Source: Bremia lactucae (taxonomy: Eukaryota; Oomycota; Peronosporomycetes; Peronosporales; Peronosporaceae). Taken from it: a stretch of 64,000 bases of DNA. Positions 43,093 through 52,982 of this stretch are shown here, piece by piece. A model generated the notes under the pieces. It did not search any database. It was not told where the DNA came from and saw only the letters and a program-made list of their open reading frames with translations. The stretch spans positions 1,379,382 through 1,443,381 of the forward strand of contig NC_090613.1 of assembly GCF_004359215.1 (NCBI RefSeq), read 5' to 3'. Numbering within the stretch: position 1 is the first letter of the stretch; the number at the start of each line of letters is the position of its first letter. A program made the position numbers and the translations under genes.

Positions 43093-43440
43093 TGACGTCT
43101 TCGTTCATAGCAGAGCATGACCTGAAATGTGGACGTTGAAGTACATCGTACCCATATCCGGAAGCTTATAACACCTACGTGTAAGCATAAGTTGTATGCA
43201 TATCACAAGAAATGTATATCCGTGCAAACGAAATACCACTTCTCGGATGCCTTGCAGGTAAACACGGCGTACACCTGATCCTTAAGAGATCAATGCGATC
43301 ACCTACTGGCCTGCGCTTGTCGATTTAAGGAATGTATAAAAGTTCCTCCGGTTAGCATCGTACTTACATAAGCACTCGTCAAATTATGCCGTAAATGACA
43401 GTGCATCTTTTTTCTTTGTTGAACAAATTGTAAAGCGGTT

Positions 43441-43969
43441 ATGGAGCACTGGTTGTCAGCGTTCTTTCGTGTATATCAAGCAAAGCTTGATCCAATCGCC
43501 AATATTGGCAATTTCGGACCAAAAAAGACCATTTACGAGGTCTGCGACACCAGCGATTCTGCAATCGCAGATCGCGTCGTCTGCTATCAGTATCGTCAGT
43601 TTCAACCAGCTAACCCCAATTATCCAGTGCCTGGCGTCTTGCCACGCAAGATAAACTGGCTAAAATTTGGGTTTATCTCTTAAATATAGACCTTTCTTTG
43701 TCTTTACGAACCAGGCGTCTTTACGCACGGCCGTAAACAGTCCACACCTCTCGCGAAGAATGGCGAGATGGTTGTTTGTCTTCGCGAAATTTAACTTCTA
43801 CAAGGAATACGAGCCAGGCCAATTTAATTTCGTCGCTATGGACGTTTTGGCGCCGGTCCGATTTAAGCCGGCTACGCGAATCAACTTCGAGGATAAGCCC
43901 ACTGTTGCAACAACAAGTATTTTGTCTCAACACTTCTTGACGACGCCAGAAAGCCTATCAAGAAGATAA
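43441..43969 (+). pseudogene. Family-A gypsy RNase H region (two frames)
   Basis: Frame one (43441-43683) has 'TIYEVCDTSDSAIADRVVCY', the start of RNase H with its first Asp. Frame two (43667-43969) has 'RPFFVFTNQASLRTAVNSPH', 'LSRRMARWLFVFAKFNFYKE' and 'YEPGQFNFVAMDVL'. The TDH step has become TNQ, so the enzyme would be dead. Confidence 0.8.
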
Positions 43970-44165
43970 GGCTCTTAAAGGGTTGATGGATCACTACGTA
44001 AATTAATTACAACAATTTGTAAAAGGATTGTTGATAATATATCAATTTTTAACAGATAGAATACCAACACGCAATGATAACTGTTTTACACAGCCATAGC
44101 TGGCGACACACCTCGTGTCGTCATTTTCCAACCCATAATGATATGTGTTGACACATCATGTATGA

Positions 44166-44621
44166 GTGCCACGATGGATAGGTGGGCATCGTGGACGTGA
44201 GAGAACTTATCTCACGATACGCCGCAATTTCTACTGGCCATGCCAGTATGAATTCGTCCGCAAGTACATATGTGTTTGCGAAGTTTGCCAGCAGATGAAG
44301 CCTAGTGCTTCATTCGTGCTCCATTACAACCTCTGCCGGTTCTGGCAGAGTGTGAGCAGTCCATATCTATGTGACTTGGTCTTTAGATTTTTCGAAGACG
44401 ATCACATGAAAAATGATATTTAAGTGTTTGTTAATCGTTTCAGCAAGATGGTACATCTTGTTGCAGTTCCGGAGCCGAGCATAGCCTTCGGCTATACTCA
44501 TGTCTTCTTTCAGACGATATATCGACTCCATGGGTTCCTCCGGGAGCTGTTTCGGATCGAGATCCCCGATTCACGGCGGAATTTTGGCAATCCGTGTTCC
44601 AATCAGTTGAAACACAGTTGA
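44166..44621 (+). pseudogene. Family-A gypsy integrase fragments
   Basis: The first frame has the H2C2 zinc-binding pattern ('GGHRGRERTYLTIRRNFYWP' then 'CVCEVCQQMKP'). The next frame continues with 'NRFSKMVHLVAVP', equivalent to the strand after the first catalytic Asp, but the DDE residues cannot be followed because of stops. The integrase C-terminal part resumes near 44700 ('RVEASSCRWRNLPSPIFFMH'). Confidence 0.78.
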
Positions 44622-44887
44622 AAATGTCAACTGTCGATCATAGCGTCACAATAAACGCACAAATCGTATCCTCGAAGATCTACTTCGAGGATACGTTAGA
44701 TCGTTTACGAGTTGAAGCGAGTTCTTGTCGATGGCGGAATTTGCCATCACCAATATTTTTTATGCACCAACAAAGCATTACCGTTTTTCTGTGAAAGGCT
44801 TACGCCATCCAGGTATACCTTATTTGAGAGTGACACTATTCAAGGGGCAATCGAGCAAAGAACAATTTAGCTCTTGCTCATCACGCG

Positions 44888-45262
44888 TTGACTCAACAGT
44901 CAATAGCGAAGAATACTAATGTTGATACAATCAACATTGAAGAGGACAAACCCAGTAGTAGCAATACGGCTATTCCTGACTTTGATAGTGACGATGATGA
45001 AATTCTTAGCTTTGAAATCAATAATATCACTACGAGTATTGATGCTCCCACTAAAGAGGGGGATGATATTTTCGGAGTGCTCACCGGGTGCATAGAAAAA
45101 AAGAGTCAGCATCAGAATTCCTGCTGGCTAGAGAAGCAGTGGTCTTTCGTACAAGATTTACTCATTGATGCGGTGGACCGACAGAAACAGAACTCTGACA
45201 AAATTATAGAGCAAACGGTCATTTCTTTCAAATTAATGATTCTGTCCTGCTGTCTGAGGTAA
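44888..45262 (+). pseudogene. Family-A gypsy integrase C-terminal tail
   Basis: An acidic stretch ('NIEEDKPSSSNTAIPDFDSD') is followed by a segment in which the nucleotides encode a 'FLLAREAV' motif in an alternate frame. A related piece lies on the minus strand at about 55130-55178 ('AEEFLLARDE'). This is the linker region after the integrase core. Past 45262 a 'LPAECGH' and 'HPTYHVRRLDPY' pattern marks the polyprotein end. Confidence 0.6.
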
Positions 45263-45484
45263 ATCTACCTGCCGAATGTGGGCATTATTACTACCAGATA
45301 TCGATCCGTTTGTGTACTGCACGCCAAGGCAATGCGTACACAACAAAGCTGCCTCATACGGTGCGTACGCATCCTACATATCACGTTAGACGTCTCGACC
45401 CGTATTAGTACGGGGCTTTATTCAGCTCCGAATCAAACCTGAGCGGTCTACGGCATCCGCCAAAGACTGATAGCCTGAGTCAAA

Positions 45485-45548
45485 ACATGATGATCACGGG
45501 ACAAAGTCTTGTTCTAACGAACAAGACTTTGTCCCGTGATCATCATGT
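45485..45548. repeat. Perfect 30-bp inverted repeat with 4-base loop
   Basis: Left arm 45485-45514 and right arm 45519-45548 are exact reverse complements, separated only by TAAC. The arms begin ACATGATGATCACGGGACAA. It lies about 50 bp downstream of the end of the gypsy-A coding region. A perfect stem this long inside otherwise decayed DNA is unusual. It could be a foldback duplication, a transcript terminator-like structure or a recent replication error. Confidence 0.95.
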
Positions 45549-46984
45549 AGACGCTATATTTCGCCCTTCAAGGATGAAATCTCTTGACGAGCTACCACCA
45601 GTTTGTATTGAAGGGACTGATGCATTCGTTCGTTTACCAGTTTAACAACCGCGACTTGCGCACGGATTGCAGCTATTTGCGACATACACTGTCAACCATT
45701 GTCGCTAACACGCGGCGACAGGACTATTCATGATTAACGTCGTCCCGTACTTTTCGAGGACGTGAGTTGAGTCACGATGATAACTCGGGTCGACGTAGGA
45801 GGCAACGTTTTTTTTTCCTCCTCCACATCCTTCGTCAGATTCGACTGGTGATAATCGTTTTCTAGTTGAAAGCTTCTTGAACCACTGTTAGGTATAGGGC
45901 GCTCGGACGTTCGTTGGCAAGGGTATCCACCCCATACGATACCTGGATCCCGAGTAGTACGACTAGATCCACCCTCTTCATCAGAGGGTCCATCAAAAAA
46001 ATCAGCGCTTCCCGCGCTCGTAAAGGGGTTGGACGTCCTCAATCCCTTCGCGCGTTTCAGTGGAGATGTGCGTCCGCCAATGATGATCTTTAAGGGAGTA
46101 TGCATCTGTAGGGGCATGGACTGCACCCGTCTAGTATCAGGGATATCAGCCTTCCTCCCACGAGACGCAAGGCAAGTCTGTTTTTCTGGACAAGCGGTGC
46201 AGCTCGTAGCGTGCACTGACTACAGTCTGTCCCTGGATGAGTCAAACACCGGAATTATGTATCGTTCGTTAATCATTCAGACCAATGAATTAAGTTGGTA
46301 GAGGTCAACAAATATTTATTTTCGAAAGCGATCCGCAACGCTTTGCGCTCCCTCTCCCGTTAGTTAAGGATAACGTTAACGTTAACATTACTATTGGAAT
46401 GATCCCTAAGAATACTCCGTCCCTGGTGATGCATGCTAGCACCACCAGTAGCATGCTCACCGAATGACCTCTACGATCTCTTCATTCCTGGTGATGCATT
46501 TTGGCATCTCCAGAGTTATCGTTGTCCCATGGATCATTACATGATGACCCCACGCCGAAAGCGTCTGACGAGTCAAACAACGTCGTGATAACCTCTTTGA
46601 GTATCATTTTCAGAACCGTTAGGGTTGACGGACTCGGCCCCGGGCAAACCGGAGGCTAAATAGTGGTCACCAAGCCGGACGATGACGCCGACACGAACCA
46701 GTCTCCCTTTTTCGAAGTTGAAGTTGAGCCTTTTCCGCAGTAGACAATTATGCGTCTACTGCGTATAAATTTGCATCATTACCAGCTTCACTTATTCGCG
46801 TAGCTGCCAGATTTGCGGCCTCACATGCCACACTCTTGGGTTTCGTTACCATATGCAATCAAAAGGTAGAATTGAAAAGAGACCAATAAGTGCTCATTTA
46901 CATAGAGAGCCACTATATTACTCACTTTCACTCTACATCCGTCCCAATAGTGATAGCTGGTGAAGAACGGGTGATGAAACGAGG
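45549..46984. other. Unassigned region with one 160-residue antisense frame
   Basis: The minus-strand frame 45734-46216 is Ser/Thr/Arg-rich and disordered ('GGRTSPLKRAKGLRTSNPFT', 'DGPSDEEGGSSRTT') and overlaps a 90-residue plus frame. Neither is recognised; the first could be gag-like. Near 46370 a short GTTAAC tandem (three copies) occurs. Near 46432-46463 an imperfect hairpin is built on GCATGCTA/TAGCATGC. Confidence 0.3.
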
Positions 46985-47476
46985 TGGCCCGCCAAATGAA
47001 TATTATGTACAATAAGAGAAAAAATAAACAATACCTTTCTTAAGACGAAATAAATAAAGAAGTACAGCATAATCATCTTTTATTAATTTGACTAAAGAGT
47101 TTCAATATTACCAAATTTTATAATATTAAGACAACCCGATTTTGTCCTGTTATTTGGTTGATTTTAAATTAAATCAATCACGTAAATCGTCCCAAGACAC
47201 GATTAGGCGGTGCGCAGGGGGGCGCTTTACACAGTAAGTATTAATATATATAACCAGAAGATAGAAGGTCGTTACGGACGGACTTAATACAGTATTACTT
47301 TTTTCTCTATACCAAAGCTTGAGTATATATCTCATTAGTAGCTACGACTTCTTAATTACTTGTTACCACTGCACGTCAGTATACGTGAAGTAATCGAGGC
47401 ACTTCAATCTTCACTGTTATCAGTGTAGGTTGACTAGTGCTGTTATCAGTACTAGCGAAAGGTGTTCCGTTACAAC
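46985..47476 (+). mobile_element. Family-A gypsy 3' LTR
   Basis: It contains the family blocks 'TTATTAATTTGACTAAAGAG', 'TAATATTAAGACA' and 'CCCAAGACACGATTAGGCGG', 'TGCGCAGGGGGGCGC'. It ends with stem-loops and 'CCGTTACA' at 47476. Paired with the truncated copy at 39934, it brackets the plus-strand gypsy-A element. The left border is approximate. Stem-loops: 47372-47387, 47412-47425 and 47434-47455. Confidence 0.6.
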
Positions 47477-48020
47477 AATGAGTTAGCGATTGTACAAGGA
47501 GTAAGCGATTGTACAATGAGCGCATCTTACTTTGAGCCACCTAGCGGTCCGATCGACTAACTCGCTTTGAATGCCTGTTTTGTGTCGTATTCTACCCGGT
47601 TCGCGAAGACTATGAGGATTAAATTAATGACACCTATGGAACAAGACGACAAACTTTTGCAAACACTGCATCTCGCACATCAGCAATTTCTGCTTCATCG
47701 TACGGCATCTTGACGCGCTCGGCTGAGCCGATTGTGGTGCCTTCTCTATCCACCACCAGCTGGAATCACGCTTGACGCGTCATCTAGACGTAAATTCCTG
47801 AATGCATGTCGGGGAAACACCTGCGAAATAATTATACATGAGGCTTTTTCATAAAAATTGCTAATTGATCGTTCTAGTTTCGAGATTGATGCCTTTCTAG
47901 ACAGTCAACCGCATATATTTACAGTGCAAAACAAGAAATAGTATTCTTCTTCCTCCTGTAATTGTGCACCACGGTGCTAACAACCTTGAGATGGACATTA
48001 AGCAGACATAACTAGCATGT
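47477..48020. other. Unassigned sequence with a short tandem repeat
   Basis: Immediately after the LTR a direct repeat of about 17 bp, 'GTTAGCGATTGTACAA' then 'GTAAGCGATTGTACAA', occurs at about 47483-47520. The rest shows no frame or RNA gene I can support. Confidence 0.35.
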
Positions 48021-48535
48021 TGCGAAGGTTTATGATATACACAACATTAAGTGGCACGTTGGTGTGAGGATTAGCTAGAGCAAGTCGAAATCTCTCACAC
48101 GTCTCTTATTTGGCATTAACGCAATGTAGCTGCTGCCATTCGAAAAGAGCTCCGCATACTTTGCAACAGCGTTCGAGTTGATTGCGTGCTCGGCCGATTT
48201 CGTGATTTGGATCAATTTAGTCGTGTTGGGCTGTCTATTCATGCTCAGCTTGGCGACACAGTCAATGGTCTCAAGTCAACGACAAAACATATACCAATAA
48301 TCGTCAGCCAAACTCGTCTATCGCTTCATGACCGTATCGCACTCCGTTGCAGTGTTTGCATCGTTGCAAACGTTTTGGCTTCGAACTTCAATGCATCCTG
48401 TCTTACTATCTCTCGGCCGTCCGCCTCATTCGCAACTCGATCTTCTTTCCATCCCTCGCCATTGCATGCAAGTAAACTTCAAATACATGCCTATCAATTG
48501 GTCATCTCCAAGATTGCGGCCTTCCCTCGTGATAC
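48021..48535 (-). pseudogene. CRN C-terminal fragment, antisense to the main CRN gene
   Basis: Read on the minus strand, this stretch aligns with the 3' third of the CRN gene (about 32315-32815). Shared nucleotide runs include 'ATGGCGAGGGA', 'AACACTGCAACGGA', 'GAGACCAT', 'GACTGTGTCGCCA', 'ATGGCAGCAGCTACATTGCG' and 'ACACCAA'. Stops and small deletions break it, and the header and P-loop are absent. Plus-strand frames in the same place are therefore antisense shadows. Confidence 0.8.
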
Positions 48536-49135
48536 AATGTAACGGAGAAGCCCGTCACATAATTAGTAGTACCTGTAAAAGGAAAATTTTAAAAGTGGAA
48601 CATTACATTCATGGAAAACATTCTGATAATAGCACGCAAGGTTATAATGACTATTACTGTGACATGTTCGTTGTTTAAAAATATTTAGTCTTGCAACCCC
48701 GCCCATTGCCGATAAATGCCGGAATGAGCGGCTTGCAATGAGTTACTGTACATAGCCCTTATTGATATATGTATAATTCAGTAGTGAAAGGACTGTTCGT
48801 AGAAACTGCATACAATAAATGCATATTTGCTTTATCCCAATAATCAGCCCTCTTAAAACTTACATCCAGTTGCTAAAAATTATTAGCAACTTATAAATCT
48901 TCCTCTACACGTCAGCTTAAGTGAAGTCATCGGAGGTACCTCACCTTCACCGTTATCAGTGCAGGTCGGCTAGTAATACAGCAGCATTAGCAAAGGGTGC
49001 CCCCTTTACACCTGGTAGCACTTTGTGGTTCGCTCAACCACGCACGTGCCATCCAACGCACATCTTAGATGAATTATGAGGGAGCTTCTTAGCTCCTCCT
49101 GAAGGCTTCCACGCTACGCTTGATAGATTCAAATT
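48536..49135. other. Intergenic repeat debris with LTR-A end fragment
   Basis: At about 48900-49015 the sequence 'CTTCCTCTACACGTCAGCTT' and the following stem-loop block ('ACCGTTATCAGTGCAGGT') correspond to the 3' end of a family-A LTR. The rest is AT-rich with no gene. Confidence 0.45.
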
Positions 49136-49694
49136 CAATCAATTCCCCTGATGTTACGGGCGGTGTGTAGCAAGTCCAGAACAAATTCACCACAGCATGC
49201 TACAAAATATTTTTTATTGGTAGTTCTTTTAAGTAATGACTAATTATTACAAATATCAACATCAATAGGAATAGTAACTGATTTACAATTGTAACGGGGT
49301 CGTAACATGTATATTATCTCCTGTACAAGATATTAAATATATTATACCTTACAAAAGGGATAAATAAAAAAGCAAAAAAGTATCATTTTATTAATTTGAC
49401 TTTATATTTAAAATATTATCAATCTGCTAATATTGAGGCAAATAAGCATTACTTCTGTTAACTGGTTGATTTAAGATTACATAAACCTCGCCAATTGTTA
49501 CAAGACATAATTACGGGGTGCGCAATGAAGGCTTCACATATTTAGCACGTCACTGTAAATGAAGTAATCGAAATACCACAGTGTAGGTCAACTATTACTG
49601 TTGTCAGTACTAATAAAGGTGCCACGTTACATTATTGGCATCCCAGCTTCACGCATACATTTTTCACTCCTTTCCACATATTTCTCCTCCGTTC
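49136..49694 (+). repeat. Left arm of a large inverted repeat (family-A LTR plus leader)
   Basis: The arm holds 16 bp of outer flank, a 480-bp LTR (49152-49631, TGTTACGGGC...CACGTTACA) and about 63 bp of leader with a primer-binding-site-like 'TTGGCATCCCAGC'. It matches the reverse complement of 51671-52226 at roughly 95% or better by eye. Both LTRs are exactly 480 bp. Confidence 0.85.
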
Positions 49695-50890
49695 TGGTTT
49701 CTGGTCTGTGGTCGCAAGAAGACACGCCACTTGTTTCCGTGCGATCAAATTCTTCCCTAACGGTCCGTGGCGCAAAGTGACCGATCGAGATCCAATTGTC
49801 CTAGAGTAGCTAAGGCTTCAGATCAACTAAAACCCTTCTTCTACACTTTAGTGTACGCAAAGTAACCGAGCGACCTCACCTTCACTGCTATTAGTGTATG
49901 TTGGCTAGTACTGTTATCAATCCTAGCTAAAGGTGGATCGTTACGTTGGTCGTGGGCGACACGACAATTCAACCGCTTGATCCGTAGTGTAAATCGATAG
50001 TGTCTCTACTTTTTCAATGGAGAGTCCTCGTCGATACATCGTATCTTGATCAAGCGTTTGTCTTTTGCGTTATTTCTTGAGTGCATTCAAGAATTTACTG
50101 TTTTTTGGAAGTTGCGGCTCTCTTTCTTTCAAAACGAGAATTAAAGTTTTAAAAGAATAAGGAAAACGGATCGAAGAGCTCAAAATTATGAATTTAAAGA
50201 ATTATGGCTTTAGCATAGAAAAAAAATTGTAGTAATGATTTAGGTTCCTAAGTTACGATCTACCTTTGTTTTTACAACCATGACCTCTGCTGCTCACACC
50301 TCCTGTCCCCTGTTCATTCAGTTCACCGCTCCCGCTCCTGCTGCTTTTCACGCATCCAACTTTGACACCGATATACACATGATCGCTGTCTATCTGCCCC
50401 ATTCCAGCATCAGATGACGCAACCAACGCAAAATAGCCAGACTACAACTACATGGGTGTATTTGTTAATCTCGCCATTTTCAGATCCATATTCGACATAA
50501 AAAATGGCTCCACGTGCGTTACTCTTACGCATTCTAACAGGCTTGTTAGAATGCTCACCAATTATATCGGCTTTTACGCTTTAAAGCTTCATTGTTTAAT
50601 GAAGATATTTGGGGGAGAATTCGTGCACCAACATTCTAAGGGTCGTAGACGGACTCCATTTTTCTAATAGCGACAATTAAAGCATAAAAGCCGGTTCCTT
50701 TCTTCTGCTACAGGCGTTTTTCGCTCGCGCAATTCAACAGGGAGGAAGACGGCGCCATAGCGAATTTCCACATCTGAAGCTTGAAATGGTACTGCAAATG
50801 GCCGTCGACAAGTTCATTGGTTCTGCACCTCCTACTTCTTGTCGTCTCGATGGACGATTGAAATCCTAATAGAAAGAAAGCCTGTTTTTG
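49695..50890. other. Spacer inside the inverted repeat, mostly unassigned
   Basis: A second LTR-A 3'-end fragment lies at about 49835-49945 ('TTCTTCTACACTTTAGTGTA', 'CTATTAGTGTATGTTGGCTA'), ending near 'GATCGTTACG'. The remaining ~900 bp has short frames only (for example 50452-50667) without family features. Confidence 0.35.
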
Positions 50891-51690
50891 TCTAAAATCC
50901 GCCTGCTCCGCTGTTGAGATAGCTTGGTCTAGCGTCTCTAGTTCGAGACGGAGAAGGTGGATCCTGACGGGTCTTGATGAACACGGTTACCTGAGGTTGC
51001 TCATCGACTGGAGGACACATGATACATCTTACTAAGTATCGTGTATGTTGGGTGTAAGTGTGAGGGCCTCGCTTGCCTACAAATCCAGGAGCTTTGCTTG
51101 AGCCTGAATTCAGCACGTGGTGGCTCATAGGTTTGCCTCAGCCGGATCTTACAGACCTCATAATAACAGAGGGACCAATTGCCAGCCATTGACCCAAACG
51201 CAAATAGGTCTTGAAGTTTAAGCCCTAAAGCTCTAGATTTGGCACGTCTGGCCAAGTTAAACTTGCTAAATTCCCTTTCGTCGCATCGTCATCGATGCAG
51301 CGAGCTTCAGTGGTCGTCTAACTCAACAAATCTAATTTAAAGGGAGTCGTCGCCTTCGACTGCCTTAAACTCAGCGATTCCAATCTTTAAGCTTTCGAGT
51401 CGACGCAAAAACTACGGCCTGCTAGCAGCATGTAAAAGCTGCTGTCTCAGCAGTTCCAACTTTTGAGCACCTTGTTTTTATCAATAGCTCTGCCATTTGA
51501 GAGCCTTGCTTATGAAGCTGGTAATCTTTTCTCGAGTCGCTTCGAGTACACATTGTATGAACTCGGCTGTAGCCGCATGTCGGTCGTCTCTTTGTAGGGC
51601 GAATAACATGGCGCAGGCTCGCCTTTGGACGATCGACGGTAATTCACTCAAGGTCACTCAAGAATTGGACGGAGGAGTTATATGTGGAAA
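50891..51690 (-). pseudogene. Family-A gypsy gag remnant
   Basis: On the minus strand, broken frames carry the gag pattern 'QGAQKLELLRQQLLHAAS', 'TWPDVPNLEL', 'QTYEPPRAEFRLKQSS', 'YTQHTRYLVRCIMCPPVDEQ' and 'PQVTVFIK'. The same gag is recognisable on the plus strand at 40.4-41.0 kb. It sits just inside the right inverted-repeat arm, so that arm is its 5' LTR. No RT or integrase follows; the element is truncated. Confidence 0.75.
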
Positions 51691-52226
51691 GGAGTGAAAA
51701 AGTGTATGCGTGAAGCTGGGATGCCAATAATGTAACGTGGCACCTTTATTAGTACTGACAACAGTAATAGTTGACCTACACTGTGGTATTTCGATTACTT
51801 CATTTACAGTGACGCGCTAAATATGTGAAGCCCTCATTGCGCACCCCGTAATTATGTCTTGTAACAATTGGCGAGGTTTATGTAATCTTAAATCAACCAG
51901 TTAACAGAAGTAATGCTTATTTGCCTCAATATTAGCAGATTGATAATATTGTAAATATAAAGTCAAATTAATAAAATGATGCTTTTTTGCTTTTTTATTT
52001 ATCCCTTTTGTAGGGTATAATATATTTAATATCTTGTACAGGAGATAATATACATGTTACGACCCCGTTACAATTGTAAATCAGTTACTATTCCTATTGA
52101 TGTTGATATTTGTAATAATTAGTCATTACTTAAAAGAACTACCAATAAAAAATATTTTGTAGCATGCCGTGGTGAATATGTTCTGGACTTGTTACACACC
52201 GCCCGTAACATCAGGGGAATTAATTG
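51671..52226 (-). repeat. Right arm of the large inverted repeat (family-A 5' LTR plus leader)
   Basis: This is the reverse-complement partner of 49136-49694: leader 51671-51730, LTR 51731-52210 and outer flank 52211-52226. On the minus strand it is the 5' LTR of the truncated gag at 50891-51690. Confidence 0.85.
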
Positions 52227-52339
52227 TTTTTAAAATAATTTTCGACTAAATAAATTTGCCGAGTGCTTATTAGATATGTATTTATAGATTGATGATATTA
52301 AACCAGTTTAACGAAAAAGGTAGAATAAAAATCCGTGAT

Positions 52340-52982
52340 TATCCATGAGGAACCAGCATTGAAGAAGCCCAAGACATCGACTATTACCGAGTGACGGAAG
52401 CGCACCAAGTGACACTGCAAGGCTAGATGCTATGAGATCGCCAAGCCAGTTAGATCCATGGCAGAAATGTACCCATTGTACCTGGCAAAGCGCAAGCGGT
52501 CGTCTCACCAAGTGCTTCCAATCGGAATAAGAGCTCATAGAAATGCCCGTGATATCGCAGTTTGTGACTACTGGTGGACATCTCCGATGCAAAACCGCTT
52601 GTTGAGCGAGCCACTGGCAACAAAGTGGCCCGTTGGCCTTCTTCCCGGACAGCTCGCTGCTTGCTGCCGGTGATACGTAATGTGAAGTGCGCGTGTGAAA
52701 TGTCGCGTCGCAGTTGGCTAAGATAAACGCGCGTCTCGAGTGTCGCGTAGGATATATTTTCGATTGGGCACAACTTGCTTTTCGATACGTGGCAGGTTAG
52801 TGGTATCGCTCAGACCGCATGCTTGGAGATGACAAGTTGATAAGATTCCATATCATGATTAGCTTTATCCTCCTGTAGCAGCATTTCCACCTGTGCCAAA
52901 GCCTCTGGGCTTATTCGATGGCTCTTGAATTGGTTTAGCTTATCCTTATCGCAGTCGGCTTCGTCAACGCCAGCATCATACG
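52340..52982 (+). pseudogene. CRN-related repeat module, copy 2
   Basis: 'GAGGAACCAGCATTGAAGAA' at 52347 matches the CRN gene at 31315, and 'CGATTGGGCACAACTT' with 'GATACGTGGCAGGTTAGTGG' (52749-52795) matches 31376-31420. In the CRN gene these blocks are about 60 bp apart; here they are about 400 bp apart. From about 52430 onward the segment is homologous to 30370-30793. It ends exactly where a family-B LTR starts (52983), so it is host DNA into which that element inserted. Confidence 0.6.

Larger units (their letters stand above)
40311..45440 (+). mobile_element. Ty3/gypsy family-A internal region, heavily decayed
   Basis: Read on the plus strand the order is gag (about 40380-41000), protease (about 41330-41600), RT (42847-43092), RNase H (43441-43969), integrase (44166-44621) and an integrase tail (to about 45440). 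The gag part preserves 'AQHTRYVVNC' and 'DEQSQVTVFV', though interrupted by stops. The same gag is recognisable on the minus strand at 50.9-51.7 kb. The protease neighbourhood shows 'LKGKQYDDDFIVLDLNGKFD'. No frame is intact. Confidence 0.75.

Noticed and set aside
45734..46301. Overlapping plus and minus frames as a possible host gene
   Set aside because: Neither is recognisable, both sit inside a retroelement, and composition is disordered; kept only as an unassigned region.
48186..48678. Two plus-strand frames of 116-118 residues
   Set aside because: They lie antisense to a clear CRN 3' fragment on the minus strand, and their composition is explained by that.
49136..52226. Interpretation of the inverted arms as a foldback DNA transposon
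   Set aside because: Arms have LTR structure (TG..CA, leader, adjacent gag) and belong to a family seen elsewhere as ordinary LTRs.
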